A DNA stretch of 64,000 nucleotides from Sphaerisporangium corydalis (GCF_025506355.1 NZ_JANZYP010000037.1:1-64000), one strand, 5' to 3'; shown: positions 34,243 through 44,124, numbered from the stretch's first letter. A program made the numbers and translations. The notes: generated by a model not told the origin, from the letters alone.

Positions 34243-34454
34243 TCCTCAGCGGGTTTCCCGGAGATGTACACCGCGCCCTCCCGTGCCGCGCGATCCGCAC
34301 GCCGCTGTGCCCGGCGGACGGCGGCCCGCGCGGCACGGCGACCGCCGCGACGTCGCAAGATGCCGCCGCCCGGCGACCGGCCGGCCGCGACGGCCACGCC
34401 CGGTCACCGGGAACTCGCTGAAAGTTTCAGCCCCGGGACCCCTCGGCGAACGGC

Positions 34455-35369
34455 TCACCTGACCGCTTCGGCCAGCAGCTCGCACTGGCGGCCCCAGTCG
34501 CCGCCCGCGAAGCTGGCCACCACCCGCCCGGCGCCGACCGCCGCGAAATCGGCGAGCCGCGCCGCGACCTCCGGCCCGTCGCCGCTCACCAGCAGGTCCT
34601 CGGCCTGCGCGGCCGTCAGGCCGTACTCCTCGCTTGTCAGGTCGCGCACCAGCGCCTCCCTGCTGGGGGACGCCGGGTCGGCGGTCATCGCCACCATCAC
34701 CCCCGCGGTGATCGCCGGTGGCCGCCGCCCAAGCTCGCCGGCGAGCTCGGCGAGCCGGGCAGCGTCCTCGGCCACCGTCGCGGGGCCCACCGGCGCGGGG
34801 AACCACTCGTCGCCGTACCGCGCCGCGCGGGCCAGCGCCGCCTCCGACCCGCCTCCGACCAGGACGGGCGGCATGGTCGCGGCGGGGGCGAGCCGGACGG
34901 TGGGGGCGCCCGGCAGGTCCTCCACCAGGGTGTCCTTGCCGGCCATCAGGCCGGGCAGCGCGCGCAGGGCGGTGTCGGTGCGCCTGCCGCGCTCGCGCCG
35001 GGGCACCCCCGCCGCGCTCCACGACCTCTCGTGCCGGTCGCCGCCCGCGCCGACGCCGAGCAGGAGCCGGTCGCCGGACAGGTACTGGAGGGTGGCGAGC
35101 TGCTTGGCCACCCACACGACGGGCCGCAGGGGCAGGACCAGCACCCCGAACCCGAGCCGGATCCGCGTGGTCGACGCCGCCACCGCGGCCATCATCAGCC
35201 CGCTGTCCAGGATCGGGCTTCCCGTGCCCGCGATCAGCTGGTCGGTGATCCACACCGACTCCAGGCCGAGATCCTCGGCGTGCCGGGCGGCTGCGGTCAT
35301 CCCGCCGGGCATCGCCCCCGGCTGCCCGTCACCTGAAGTGAGGAAGACTCCGATATGGGGAAGTGTCAT
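34455..35369 (-). CDS. LLM-class (luciferase-like) flavin oxidoreductase
   Basis: 304 residues from ATG 35369 (AAAGGA box 7 nt upstream; the longer in-frame ORF is not conserved). A TIM-barrel with ESVWITDQL, GFGVLVLPLRPVVWVAKQLATLQYLSGDRLLLGVGAGG and VLVGGGSEAALARAARYGDEW matches F420- or FMN-dependent LLM oxidoreductases. In actinobacteria the F420 type is common. The substrate is unknown. A decayed HxlR-type regulator lies divergently upstream and may once have controlled it. Confidence 0.9.
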   Translation of the reverse strand: MTLPHIGVFLTSGDGQPGAMPGGMTAAARHAEDLGLESVWITDQLIAGTGSPILDSGLMMAAVAASTTRIRLGFGVLVLPLRPVVWVAKQLATLQYLSGDRLLLGVGAGGDRHERSWSAAGVPRRERGRRTDTALRALPGLMAGKDTLVEDLPGAPTVRLAPAATMPPVLVGGGSEAALARAARYGDEWFPAPVGPATVAEDAARLAELAGELGRRPPAITAGVMVAMTADPASPSREALVRDLTSEEYGLTAAQAEDLLVSGDGPEVAARLADFAAVGAGRVVASFAGGDWGRQCELLAEAVR

Positions 35370-35495
35370 CGCGGGTCCTTTCGAAGGCCGGATCGTCGGC
35401 CGGATGGGCGTCCGCGAGGAGGGCGCCTCCGGCCGGCCCCCGCCGGCGTGGTCACCTCTGGTGACCGGCTCCATCCTGGGGGGCCGTGAACCGCC

Positions 35496-35665
35496 ATGGA
35501 AGACGGCACTTCAAGGTCACCAGGTAACCTCTGCGATACCTCGCTGGCCTGCGAGGTGCGCGACATCCTCGACCGCGTCGGTCGCGCGCCCACCGCGTCG
35601 AGGTCGCCGCCGCCCGCGCCGCCTACGACCACCGCCCTCCCGGCCCCTCGGCGGGGCGGGTGTAG
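35496..35665 (+). pseudogene. Internally deleted HxlR-family regulator
   Basis: The ATG at 35496 opens a frame with SLACEVRDILDRVG, the start of an HxlR domain (normally continuing DKWS). Right after GRAP it stops matching, and in the -1 frame AHRVEVAAARAAYDHR appears, the usual HxlR C terminus, ending at TAG 35665. The winged-helix core of some 70-80 codons is missing and the two ends are out of frame, so this is a deletion remnant. It is divergent from the LLM oxidoreductase. No ribosome-binding site is obvious. The identification rests on short stretches. Confidence 0.5.
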
Positions 35666-35740
35666 GGATCACGTCAAGAATCGGCGTCCGGGCGTATGGA
35701 AGCCGTCAAGACCCCTGAGACCCCTCGAATCACGCGATTT

Positions 35741-35778
35741 GCTTGCTGGGAGGCCGTCCGTCTTGGGCGGCCAGAAGC
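35741..35778 (+). promoter_or_regulatory. Hairpin in the kdp leader
   Basis: GCTT(G)CTGG (35741-35749) can pair with CCAGAAGC (35771-35778), enclosing CCGTCC (35754-35759) paired with GGGCGG (35765-35770) over a GTCTT loop: about 14 bp with one internal loop, ending 27 bp before the first micro-ORF. Just upstream, GACCCCT is repeated (35710-35716 and 35719-35725), as is an imperfect CGAATC-N4-GATTTG (35726-35741). These could serve regulator binding and leader control. No c-di-AMP riboswitch pattern was found. Confidence 0.4.
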
Positions 35779-35805
35779 ATGTTTGTTCTGATTTGAGGAG
35801 TGGGG

Positions 35806-35889
35806 ATGGCTGACGTCATCTTCGTCGTCCTGACGATCGCGGTCTTCGCGATCCTGGGACTCGTCGTCAAGGCGGTGGAGCGCCTGTGA
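35806..35889 (+). CDS. 27-residue membrane micro-protein preceding kdpF
   Basis: [20 protein letters not shown] and a short tail KAVERL: one transmembrane helix with a charged end, starting at ATG 35806 behind a GAGGAG box. Its stop overlaps the GTG of kdpF (GTGA). Codon use is normal. Similar tiny proteins before kdpF occur in other high-GC actinomycetes. It might help assemble or stabilise the Kdp pump, as KdpF does, but nothing is shown. Confidence 0.65.
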   Translation: MADVIFVVLTIAVFAILGLVVKAVERL

Positions 35890-35975
35890 GCGCCGTCAAC
35901 GCCGCCGGGCTGGTGGTCACCGCCGGCCTCGTGATCTTCATGGTCGCGGCCCTGCTGTTCCCGGAGCGATTCTGA
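35886..35975 (+). CDS. kdpF: KdpF, small Kdp subunit
   Basis: 29 residues from GTG 35886: [20 protein letters not shown] and AALLFPERF. The single helix ending in a P-E-R-F type motif is typical of KdpF, a lipid-like stabiliser of the KdpABC complex. The GTG overlaps the preceding micro-ORF stop by 4 bp and the TGA overlaps the kdpA ATG by one base. Confidence 0.85.
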   Translation: MSAVNAAGLVVTAGLVIFMVAALLFPERF

Positions 35976-37636
35976 TGTCCCAGGCGCTCGCCGGGATCCT
36001 GTTCATCGGATCCCTCCTGGTCGCCCTGGTGGTGACCCATCGCCCCCTCGGCGACTACTTGTACCGCGTCTACACCGGCACCAGGCACCTGGCGGCCGAG
36101 CGGGTGTTCTACCGGCTCGCCGGGGTCCAGCCCGACGCCGAGCAGCGGTGGAGCGTGTACGCCCGCAGCGTGCTCGCGTTCTCGGCCGTCTCCATCCTGT
36201 TCCTCTACGCCTTCCAGCGCCTCCAGGACAGGCTGCTCCTCAGCCTGGGCTTCCCCCCGGTTCCCGGGCACATCGCCTGGAACACCGCCGTCAGCTTCGT
36301 CACCAACACGAACTGGCAGGCCTACTCGGGCGAGTCCACGATGGGCCACCTGGTGCAGATGGCCGGGCTGGCCGTGCAGAACTTCGTGTCGGCCGCCGTC
36401 GGCATGGCCGTCGCGATCGCCCTGGTCCGCGGGCTCGCGCGCAACCGGACCGAGAACCTCGGCAACTTCTGGGTGGACCTGGTCCGCGGCACCGTCCGCG
36501 TCCTGCTGCCGATCGCCTTCGTCGGCGCGATCGTCCTGGTGGCGAGCGGAGTGATCCAGAACCTGTCCGGCGTCCACGAGGTCGCCACGCTGGCCGGCGG
36601 CACGCAGGGCGTCACCGGCGGCCCGGTGGCGAGCCAGGAGATCATCAAGGAGCTGGGCAACAACGGCGGCGGCTTCTACAACACCAACTCCGCCCACCCC
36701 TTCGAGAACCCCAACGGCTGGACGAACTGGTTCCAGATCTTCGCGATCCTGGTGCTGCCGTTCGCCATGCCCCGCGCGTTCGGCCGCATGGTCGGCGACC
36801 GGCGGCAGGGCTACGCCATCGCCGCCGTCATGGGCGTGCTCGCCTTGGCCAGCGTCGTGGTGCTGACCGCGCTGGAGGTCGCGCACCACGGCACGGTCCC
36901 GCAGGCGGTCGGCGCCGCGCTGGAGGGCAAGGACGTCAGGTTCGGCGTCGCCAACTCCGGCACCTTCGCGGCGGCCACGACGCTCACCTCGACCGGCGCC
37001 GTCGACTCCTTCCACGACTCGTTCACCGCGCTCGGCGGCATGGTCACGATGGTCAACATGATGCTGGGCGAGGTCGCGCCCGGCGGCGTGGGCGCGGGGC
37101 TGTACGGCATGCTCGTCCTCGCGGTGATCACGGTGTTCGTCGCCGGGCTGATGGTCGGGCGCACGCCCGAGTACCTCGGCAAGAAGATCGGCTCCCGCGA
37201 GATCAAGCTGGCGTCGCTGTACTTCCTGACCACCCCGGCGCTCGTGCTGTTCGGCACCGCCCTGGCCATGGGCTCCGCCGAACAGCGGGCGAGCATGCTG
37301 AACGGCGGCCCGCACGGCCTGTCGGAGGTCCTCTACGCCTTCACCAGCGCCTCCAACAACAACGGCTCGGCGTTCGCCGGCCTCACCGTCAACACCCCCT
37401 GGTACGACACCGTTCTCGGCCTGTGCATGGCGTTCGGGCGCTTCCTGCCGATCATCTTCGTGCTCGGCCTGGCCGGGTCGCTGGCCCGGCAGGCGCCCGT
37501 GCCCGCCTCGGCCGGCACGCTGCCCACCCACCGGCCGCAGTTCGTCGGGATGGTCGTCGGGGTGACGGTCATCCTGGTCGCGCTGACCTTCCTCCCCGCG
37601 CTGGCGCTCGGACCTCTCGCCGAAGGAATCCTCTGA
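35975..37636 (+). CDS. kdpA: Potassium-transporting ATPase subunit A
   Basis: 553 residues, about ten transmembrane helices, a member of the K+-channel-like superfamily. The four selectivity-filter repeats are recognisable: [46 protein letters not shown] and NNNGSAFAG. KdpA provides the high-affinity K+ entry pore. Start and stop overlap kdpF and kdpB (TGATG in both cases), so the complex subunits are coupled in translation. Confidence 0.97.
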   Translation: MSQALAGILFIGSLLVALVVTHRPLGDYLYRVYTGTRHLAAERVFYRLAGVQPDAEQRWSVYARSVLAFSAVSILFLYAFQRLQDRLLLSLGFPPVPGHIAWNTAVSFVTNTNWQAYSGESTMGHLVQMAGLAVQNFVSAAVGMAVAIALVRGLARNRTENLGNFWVDLVRGTVRVLLPIAFVGAIVLVASGVIQNLSGVHEVATLAGGTQGVTGGPVASQEIIKELGNNGGGFYNTNSAHPFENPNGWTNWFQIFAILVLPFAMPRAFGRMVGDRRQGYAIAAVMGVLALASVVVLTALEVAHHGTVPQAVGAALEGKDVRFGVANSGTFAAATTLTSTGAVDSFHDSFTALGGMVTMVNMMLGEVAPGGVGAGLYGMLVLAVITVFVAGLMVGRTPEYLGKKIGSREIKLASLYFLTTPALVLFGTALAMGSAEQRASMLNGGPHGLSEVLYAFTSASNNNGSAFAGLTVNTPWYDTVLGLCMAFGRFLPIIFVLGLAGSLARQAPVPASAGTLPTHRPQFVGMVVGVTVILVALTFLPALALGPLAEGIL

Positions 37637-39780
37637 TGGCCACCCCAGTGCGCGCGCCCGGCCGTACCGCAGGGCCCGGCAAGAACGGCAAGGTGGGCGG
37701 GGGCCTGCTCGACCCCATGCAGCTCCTCACGTCCCTGCCGGACGCCGTGCGCAAGCTCAACCCCGTCACACTGTGGCGCAACCCCGTCATGTTCATCGTC
37801 GAGATCGGCGCGGTGTTCACCACCGTCCTCGCGGTCACCGGCCCGTCGGTGTTCGCCTGGGCGATCGTCGTCTGGCTCTGGCTGACCGTCGTGTTCGCCA
37901 ACCTCGCCGAGGCCGTCGCCGAGGGCCGGGGCAAGGCCCAGGCGGCCACCCTCCGCGCCGCCAAGCGGGACACCATGGCCCGCAGGCTCACCGGCTGGCG
38001 CCCCGGCCAGGACCCCGGCTCCTTCGAGACCGTCGGCGCCCCCGAACTGCGGCAGGGCGACTACGTGGTCGTCGAGGCCGGCGAGACCATCCCGGGCGAC
38101 GGCGACGTCGCCGAGGGGATCGCCAGCGTGGACGAGTCGGCCATCACCGGCGAGTCGGCCCCGGTCATCCGGGAGTCCGGCGGCGACCGGTCGGCCGTCA
38201 CCGGCGGCACCAAGGTGCTGTCGGACCGGATCGTCGTCCAGATCACCCAGAAGCCCGGCGAGAGCTTCATCGACCGCATGATCGCCCTGGTCGAGGGCGC
38301 CGACCGGCAGAAGACCCCCAACGAGATCGCCCTCAACATCCTGCTCGCCGCGCTGACGGTCATCTTCCTGATCGCCACCGCGACCATGCAGCCCCTGGCC
38401 ATCTACTCCAAGGCCGGCAACCCCGGCATTCCCGACTCGCTCGCCCTGACCGGTGACGGTGTCACCGGGATCGTGCTGGTCTCGCTGCTGGTCTGCCTCA
38501 TCCCGACGACGATCGGCGCGCTGCTGTCGGCCATCGGCATCGCCGGCATGGACCGGCTCGTGCAGCGCAACGTCCTCGCCATGAGCGGGCGCGCCGTCGA
38601 GGCGGCCGGTGACGTCAGCACGCTGCTGCTGGACAAGACCGGCACCATCACGCTCGGCAACCGGCAGGCGTCGGAGTTCGCGCCCGCGCCCGGTGTCGCC
38701 GTGGAGGACCTGGCCGCCGCCGCCCAGCTCGCGAGCCTGGCCGACGAGACCCCCGAGGGCCGTTCCATCGTGGTGTACGCCAAGCAGGCGTACGGCCTGC
38801 GAGAGCGGCGCCCGGGGGAGCTGGACCACGCCGAGTGGATCCCCTTCACCGCCCAGACCCGCATGTCGGGGGTGAACGTGTCCGGCCGCGAGGTGCGCAA
38901 GGGCGCGGCCACCGCGGTCATGAAGTGGGTGCGCGACCACGGCGGCCACCCGACGAGCGAGGTCGGCGACCTGGTCGACGGCATCTCCTCCTCCGGCGGG
39001 ACACCGCTGGTGGTCGGCGAGGTCCTCGACGGCAAGGCGCGGGTGCTCGGCGTCGTCCACCTCAAGGACGTCGTCAAGCAGGGCATGCGCGAGCGGTTCG
39101 CCGAGATGCGCAAGATGGGCATCCGCACGGTGATGATCACCGGTGACAACCCGCTGACGGCCAAGGCCATCGCCGACGAGGCCGGGGTGGACGACTTCCT
39201 GGCGGAGGCGACGCCCGAGGACAAGCTGGCGCTGATCCGCGAGGAGCAGCGCGGCGGGCGGCTGGTCGCCATGACCGGCGACGGCACCAACGACGCCCCC
39301 GCGCTGGCCCAGGCCGACGTCGGCGTGGCGATGAACACCGGCACCTCGGCCGCCAAGGAGGCCGGGAACATGGTCGACCTCGACTCCAACCCCACCAAGC
39401 TCATCGAGATCGTGGAGATCGGCAAGCAACTCCTGATCACCCGGGGCGCGCTGACGACCTTCTCGATCGCCAACGACATCGCCAAGTACTTCGCCATCAT
39501 CCCGGCGATGTTCGCCGCCGTGTACCCGGGCCTCGACGCGCTCAACGTCATGCGCCTGGCCAGCCCGCAGTCGGCGATCCTGTCGGCGGTCGTCTTCAAC
39601 GCCCTCGTCATCGTCGCGCTGATCCCGCTCGCGCTGCGCGGCGTCCGCTACCGGCCTTCCAGCGCCGCCAAACTGCTCAGCCGCAACCTCTACATGTACG
39701 GGCTCGGCGGCATCGTCGTGCCGTTCATCGGCATCAAGATCATCGACCTGGTCGTCCAGTTCCTCCCGGGGATGGCATAA
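37636..39780 (+). CDS. kdpB: Potassium-transporting ATPase subunit B
   Basis: 714 residues, P-type ATPase of class IA. The actuator motif is AITGESAPV, the phosphorylation motif DKTGTIT (Asp near 333), and the hinge [22 protein letters not shown] lies near 550. Membrane helix motifs include [14 protein letters not shown]. It drives K+ uptake through KdpA with ATP. The actuator serine used for inhibitory phosphorylation in E. coli (TGES) is present. A longer in-frame ORF upstream overlaps kdpA and is not coding. Confidence 0.97.
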   Translation: MATPVRAPGRTAGPGKNGKVGGGLLDPMQLLTSLPDAVRKLNPVTLWRNPVMFIVEIGAVFTTVLAVTGPSVFAWAIVVWLWLTVVFANLAEAVAEGRGKAQAATLRAAKRDTMARRLTGWRPGQDPGSFETVGAPELRQGDYVVVEAGETIPGDGDVAEGIASVDESAITGESAPVIRESGGDRSAVTGGTKVLSDRIVVQITQKPGESFIDRMIALVEGADRQKTPNEIALNILLAALTVIFLIATATMQPLAIYSKAGNPGIPDSLALTGDGVTGIVLVSLLVCLIPTTIGALLSAIGIAGMDRLVQRNVLAMSGRAVEAAGDVSTLLLDKTGTITLGNRQASEFAPAPGVAVEDLAAAAQLASLADETPEGRSIVVYAKQAYGLRERRPGELDHAEWIPFTAQTRMSGVNVSGREVRKGAATAVMKWVRDHGGHPTSEVGDLVDGISSSGGTPLVVGEVLDGKARVLGVVHLKDVVKQGMRERFAEMRKMGIRTVMITGDNPLTAKAIADEAGVDDFLAEATPEDKLALIREEQRGGRLVAMTGDGTNDAPALAQADVGVAMNTGTSAAKEAGNMVDLDSNPTKLIEIVEIGKQLLITRGALTTFSIANDIAKYFAIIPAMFAAVYPGLDALNVMRLASPQSAILSAVVFNALVIVALIPLALRGVRYRPSSAAKLLSRNLYMYGLGGIVVPFIGIKIIDLVVQFLPGMA

Positions 39781-40653
39781 ATGGAACGTCTGCCAAGTTG
39801 GATGCGCCGGCACCTCGCCGCGCTCCGCGTACTGCTGATCCTCACCGTGGTGACCGGGGCGGTCTACCCGCTGGTGATCACCGGCATCGCCCAGGGCCTG
39901 TTCTCCGGCAAGGCCGGCGGGTCGCTCCTGCAGAAGGACGGCAAGGACGTGGGGAGCTCCCTGGTCGGCCAGAGCTTCGCCGGCGCGGACGGCGCGCCGG
40001 TCAGGAAGTACTTCCAGAGCCGCCCGTCCGCCGCCGGATACGACATGTCCGCCACCGCCGCGAGCAACCTCGGGCCCGAGGACGTCGTCGACACCCTCCC
40101 CGTGCCCGGGGCCAAGGACGCCGAGGGCGGCCCCGACACCGGCAAGCAGAGCCTGCTCACCCAGGTCTGCGCCCGCAGCAGGGACATCGGCGCGCTGGAA
40201 GGGGTCAGCGGCGCGCGGCCGTACTGCACGGCCGACGGGGTGGGCGCCGTGCTCAAGGTGTTCCCCGCCGTCGGGGCGCCGGTGCGCGCGGTCAGCGTCA
40301 ACCAGGCCTGCCCCGCCGCCCCCTTCGTCGCCGGATACCAGGGCGTGAAGGTGGAGTGCGGCAAGCCCGGCGAGGACTACGCCAAGGGCAGGACGGTCAC
40401 GGTACGCGGCACCGCGACCGCCGCGGTGCCCGCCGACGCGGTCACCGCGAGCGGCTCAGGCCTCGACCCCGACATCTCGATCGCCTACGCCGACCTGCAG
40501 GCCGCCCGGGTCGCCAGGGAACGCGGGATCACACCCGCCCAGGTGAGGACGCTGATCCGGGACAACACCACCGGCCGGGCCCTCGGCTTCATGGGCGAGC
40601 CCGCCGTGAACGTCCTGCGGCTCAACCTGGCCCTGGATCGGCTCAGGGGCTAG
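39781..40653 (+). CDS. kdpC: Potassium-transporting ATPase subunit C, with a Cys-containing insert
   Basis: 290 residues, clearly longer than the usual 190-200. The N-terminal helix region (LLILTVVTGAVYPLVITGIA), the KYFQSRPSAAGYD motif and the C-terminal part DPDISIAYADLQAARVARERG to LGFMGEPAVNVLRLN are normal. Between SNLGPE and the ALPADAV-like AVPADAVTASGSGLDPD lies an insert of about 100 residues with four cysteines (CARSR, YCTAD, ACPAA, ECGKP). KdpC is extracellular, so disulfides are plausible. Starts directly after kdpB. Confidence 0.95.
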   Translation: MERLPSWMRRHLAALRVLLILTVVTGAVYPLVITGIAQGLFSGKAGGSLLQKDGKDVGSSLVGQSFAGADGAPVRKYFQSRPSAAGYDMSATAASNLGPEDVVDTLPVPGAKDAEGGPDTGKQSLLTQVCARSRDIGALEGVSGARPYCTADGVGAVLKVFPAVGAPVRAVSVNQACPAAPFVAGYQGVKVECGKPGEDYAKGRTVTVRGTATAAVPADAVTASGSGLDPDISIAYADLQAARVARERGITPAQVRTLIRDNTTGRALGFMGEPAVNVLRLNLALDRLRG

Positions 40654-40656
40654 GCC

Positions 40657-43200
40657 GTGGCCAGGAAGCGCGGGCGGCTGCGCATCTATCTCGGGGCGGC
40701 CCCCGGCGTCGGCAAGACCTTCGCGATGCTCTGCGAGGGGCACCGGCGCCTGGCCAGGGGCACCGACGTGGTCGTCGGGTTCGTCGAGACCCACGGCCGG
40801 CCGCGCACCGCCGCGCAGGTGGACGACCTGGAGCTCGTCCCCCGGATGACCATGGTCTACCGGGGGGCGGCCTTCACCGAGCTGGACACCGAAGCCGTCA
40901 TCGCGCGCGCCCCGAGCCTGGCGCTGGTCGACGAGCTCGCGCACACCAACGTGCCGGGCTCGAAGAACGCCAAGCGCTGGCAGGACGTCGAGGAACTCCT
41001 CGACGCTGGGATCGACGTCCTCTCCACCGTCAACATCCAGCACCTGGAGTCGCTGAACGACGTCGTCCAGCAGATCACCGGGGTCCCGCAGCGAGAGACC
41101 GTCCCCGACGAGGTCGTGCGGCGGGCCGACCAGGTGGAGCTGGTCGACATGGCCCCCGAGGCGCTGCGCCGCCGCATGGCCCACGGCAACGTGTACCCGC
41201 CCGAGCGGGTCGACGCCGCCCTGTCGAACTACTTCCGGGTCGGCAACCTCACCGCGCTGCGCGAGCTGGCACTGCTGTGGGTGGCGGGAAAGGTCGACGA
41301 GCAGCTCGACCGCTACCGCGCCGACCACGGGATCGCCGGCACCTGGGAGGCGCGCGAGCGCGTCGTGGTCGCGCTCACCGGCGGCCCGGAGGGCGACACG
41401 CTCGTACGCCGGGCGGCCAGGATCGCCGCGCGCACCAAGGGCGCCGACCTGCTCGCCGTCCACGTGACCAGCTCCGACGGGCTGAGCGGCGCCGACCCGG
41501 CGAACCTGGCGCGGCACCGGGCCCTGGTGGAGAGCCTCGGCGGCACCTACCACCAGGTCGTCGGCGGCGACGTGCCGCAGGCGCTGATCGACTTCGCGCG
41601 GGGGGTGAACGCCACCCAGCTCGTCCTCGGCGCCTCACGCCGGGGACGGTTCGCCCAGCTGCTGTCCCGGGGCGTCGGCGTCACCACCACCGTGCTCTCC
41701 GGGTCCATCGACGTGCACATGATCACGCACGCCGAGGTCAGCAGGGGGGCCAGGCGGGTGCGCTCGCGCGCCGCGCTGACGCGCAGGCGCCGGTTCGCCG
41801 GCTGGGCGATGGCCGTGTTGCTGCTGCCCGCGCTCACGGCCGCGCTGGTCCCGCTCAGGGAGGACCTCACCCTGCCGAGCGAGATCCTGCTGTTCCTGCT
41901 GACGGTGGTCATGGTCGCGCTGGCGGGCGGGATGTGGCCCGCCGTCACCTCGGCCGTGGCCGGCTCCCTGCTGCTCAACTACTACTTCACCCCGCCGGTC
42001 GACCGGTTCACCATCGCCGACCCCGAGAACCTGCTCGCGCTGTGCGTCTACGTCCTGGTGGCCGTCATGGTCAGCGCGGTCGTGGACCTCGCCGCGCGCC
42101 GCACCCGGGAGGCGGCCAGGGCCGGCGCCGACGCCGAGGTGCTGTCCACGCTGGCCGGGCACGTCCTGCGCGGGGACTCGGCGCTGCACTCGCTGCTCGC
42201 GCGGCTGCGCGAGACCTTCGGGCTGACCTCGGTCACCCTGCTGGAGCGGACGGGCGAGCCCGGCCCCGACGACCACTCCGAACCCGGCGCCTGGCGGATC
42301 GCCGCCACCTCAGGCGGCGCGCCCTGCACCGTGCCGGGCTCGGCGGACTCCGACGTGACCATCGACGAGGACCTGGTGCTGGCCGTACGCGGACGGCTGC
42401 TGGACGCCGCCGACCGCCGGGTGCTGGAGGCCTTCGCCGCCGAGGCCGCCGTCGCCCTGCGCCAGGAGCGGTTGCGCGAGCAGGCCGAGCGGGCCAGGCC
42501 GCTGGCCGAGGCCGACCGGATGAGAACGGCGCTGCTCGCGGCGGTCAGCCACGACCTGCGCAGCCCGCTGGCCTCGGCCAAGGCCGCCGTGGAGAGCCTG
42601 CGGAGCACCGAGGTGCGGTGGAGTGAGCAGGACCGGTCGGAACTGCTGGCCACTGCGGGTGAGTCGCTGACCAAGCTGGACCGGCTGGTCGCCAACCTCC
42701 TCGACATGAGCAGGCTCCAGGCGGGCGTGCTGGGCCTGACCCCCCGGCCGGTCGCGGTCGAGGAGATCGTCCCCCGGTCGATCGACGACCTCGGCCCGCT
42801 CGGGGACCGCGTCGACGGAGAGGTCTCCGCCGAACTTCCCGAGGTCGTCGCCGACCCCGCGCTGCTGGAGCGGATCCTGGTCAACGTGATGGCCAACGCC
42901 GTCCGCTACAGCCCGGCCGGCGCCAGGGTGCTCGTCACCGCCAGCGGGCACGGGGACCGTGTCGAGATCCGCGTCGCCGACCGGGGTCCCGGCATACCGG
43001 CCGAGGCGCACGACCGGGTCTTCCTGCCGTTCCAGCGGCTGGGCGACCGGGACAACCACACCGGTGTCGGACTCGGCCTCGCGCTCTCCCGGGGGCTGGC
43101 CGAGGCGATGGGCGGCACCCTGGTCCCCGAGGAGACCCCCGGCGGCGGCCTCACCATGGTCATCACCCTCCCCGCCGCCCCCCGCACGCGCCCGCTCTGA
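40657..43200 (+). CDS. kdpD: KdpD osmosensitive K+ sensor histidine kinase
   Basis: 847 residues from GTG 40657, 3 bp after kdpC. KdpD domain with Walker A GAAPGVGKT (about 13-21) and VDELAHTN, a Usp-like domain (about 230-350), four transmembrane helices (about 385-490), a GAF-like region, HisKA with SHDLRSPLASAKAAVESL (His near 632) and an HATPase domain ending GLGLALSRGLAEAMGG. It should sense K+ limitation. The response regulator kdpE normally follows, but the next gene is a copper-module membrane protein, so its partner must be elsewhere. Confidence 0.95.
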   Translation: MARKRGRLRIYLGAAPGVGKTFAMLCEGHRRLARGTDVVVGFVETHGRPRTAAQVDDLELVPRMTMVYRGAAFTELDTEAVIARAPSLALVDELAHTNVPGSKNAKRWQDVEELLDAGIDVLSTVNIQHLESLNDVVQQITGVPQRETVPDEVVRRADQVELVDMAPEALRRRMAHGNVYPPERVDAALSNYFRVGNLTALRELALLWVAGKVDEQLDRYRADHGIAGTWEARERVVVALTGGPEGDTLVRRAARIAARTKGADLLAVHVTSSDGLSGADPANLARHRALVESLGGTYHQVVGGDVPQALIDFARGVNATQLVLGASRRGRFAQLLSRGVGVTTTVLSGSIDVHMITHAEVSRGARRVRSRAALTRRRRFAGWAMAVLLLPALTAALVPLREDLTLPSEILLFLLTVVMVALAGGMWPAVTSAVAGSLLLNYYFTPPVDRFTIADPENLLALCVYVLVAVMVSAVVDLAARRTREAARAGADAEVLSTLAGHVLRGDSALHSLLARLRETFGLTSVTLLERTGEPGPDDHSEPGAWRIAATSGGAPCTVPGSADSDVTIDEDLVLAVRGRLLDAADRRVLEAFAAEAAVALRQERLREQAERARPLAEADRMRTALLAAVSHDLRSPLASAKAAVESLRSTEVRWSEQDRSELLATAGESLTKLDRLVANLLDMSRLQAGVLGLTPRPVAVEEIVPRSIDDLGPLGDRVDGEVSAELPEVVADPALLERILVNVMANAVRYSPAGARVLVTASGHGDRVEIRVADRGPGIPAEAHDRVFLPFQRLGDRDNHTGVGLGLALSRGLAEAMGGTLVPEETPGGGLTMVITLPAAPRTRPL

Positions 43201-43326
43201 CCGGCGCCCCTCGTGCGGTTGGCACCACTCGCGCGGGAGGCCTGCGGCTCTCCGCGAAGGGGTCCGGCCCCTCTTGTCGATGCAGGTCGTGGAAGTTCGA
43301 GGGGATTTCGAGGGCTTTGTGAGACG

Positions 43327-43926
43327 ATGCAAGGCGTCATGCAGGCCAATCTCCCCTTGAGGCTCGCGCGCTCGGCGGTGTTCACCGTCGTGTGCCTGAC
43401 GCTTGCCTCGGTGGCCCACTGGTTCGCGGGCGGGGCGGCCCCGTCCGCGGCGGTCATGACGGCCGGCGGACTGGTCGTCATGACGGGCACGGCGCTCCTG
43501 GCCGGGCGGGAACGCTCGCCGGTGACCGTGACCGGGCTCCTCCTCGCCGCCCAGGCGGTCCTGCACCTGCTGCTCGGCCCGGCCGACCTCCCCGGCGGCC
43601 CCCCGCACGGGCCCGTCCCCGGCGGGCCGCCGCAGGAGCACGCCCTCAGCGTGAGCGCCGGCATGCTGGTCGCCCACCTCACCGCCGCCCTGCTCACCGC
43701 CTGGTGGCTGTCGCGCGGCGAGTCCGCGCTCTGGTCGGTCCTGCGCGCGGCCGGCGCGTACGCCCTGCGTCGCGTGCGGTGGCTGCTCGCCCTCCTGTGG
43801 CGGGACGAGCCCCCGGCCCCCGCCGTGCCGTTCCGGCGGGCGGCGCCCGCGTTCTCCCCCGCCCGTGACCAGGTCCTGCGGCATGCCGTCGTCCGGCGCG
43901 GCCCTCCGGTGCCCGCCGTCTCCTGA
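43327..43926 (+). CDS. Four-TM membrane protein of the copper module
   Basis: About 199 residues, four hydrophobic helices (SAVFTVVCLTLASVAHWFAG, AVMTAGGLVVMTGTALLAG, TVTGLLLAAQAVLHLLLG and AGMLVAHLTAALLTAWWL) and a basic C-terminal tail. Histidines sit in or near the helices (AHWF, VLHLLL, PPHGPVPGGPPQEHAL, VAHL), which could suit metal binding. Its position before ycnI and copC suggests a copper role; no enzyme motif is seen. The start is uncertain: ATG 43327 or ATG 43339, with only weak ribosome-binding sites. Confidence 0.72.
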   Translation: MQGVMQANLPLRLARSAVFTVVCLTLASVAHWFAGGAAPSAAVMTAGGLVVMTGTALLAGRERSPVTVTGLLLAAQAVLHLLLGPADLPGGPPHGPVPGGPPQEHALSVSAGMLVAHLTAALLTAWWLSRGESALWSVLRAAGAYALRRVRWLLALLWRDEPPAPAVPFRRAAPAFSPARDQVLRHAVVRRGPPVPAVS

Positions 43927-44124
43927 GTCCCTCGTCGCGGATGGCCGCCGGGCAGGTCCCGCCGAGCCCCGCGTCCGAAGGGACTCATTCCCGCGCGCGT
44001 TCGTTCCGCGCGCCTCCCCGCGTACCGCCACGACGTCACCGGCCCGCGCCGCCCTGCCGCGCGCGTCCGCGTCGTACGGCTCGCGCGCCCTTTCGGCATT
44101 CACGCAGACCATCGGAGAATCCTC

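Noticed and set aside
35640-35805. c-di-AMP (ydaO-type) riboswitch before kdp
   Set aside because: The conserved riboswitch blocks are absent; only a simple hairpin and short repeats are seen.
36148-37635. In-frame upstream extension of kdpB giving a 1210-residue protein
   Set aside because: The extension overlaps kdpA in another frame and is Arg/Gly-rich without family similarity; kdpB starts at 37636 in a TGATG overlap.
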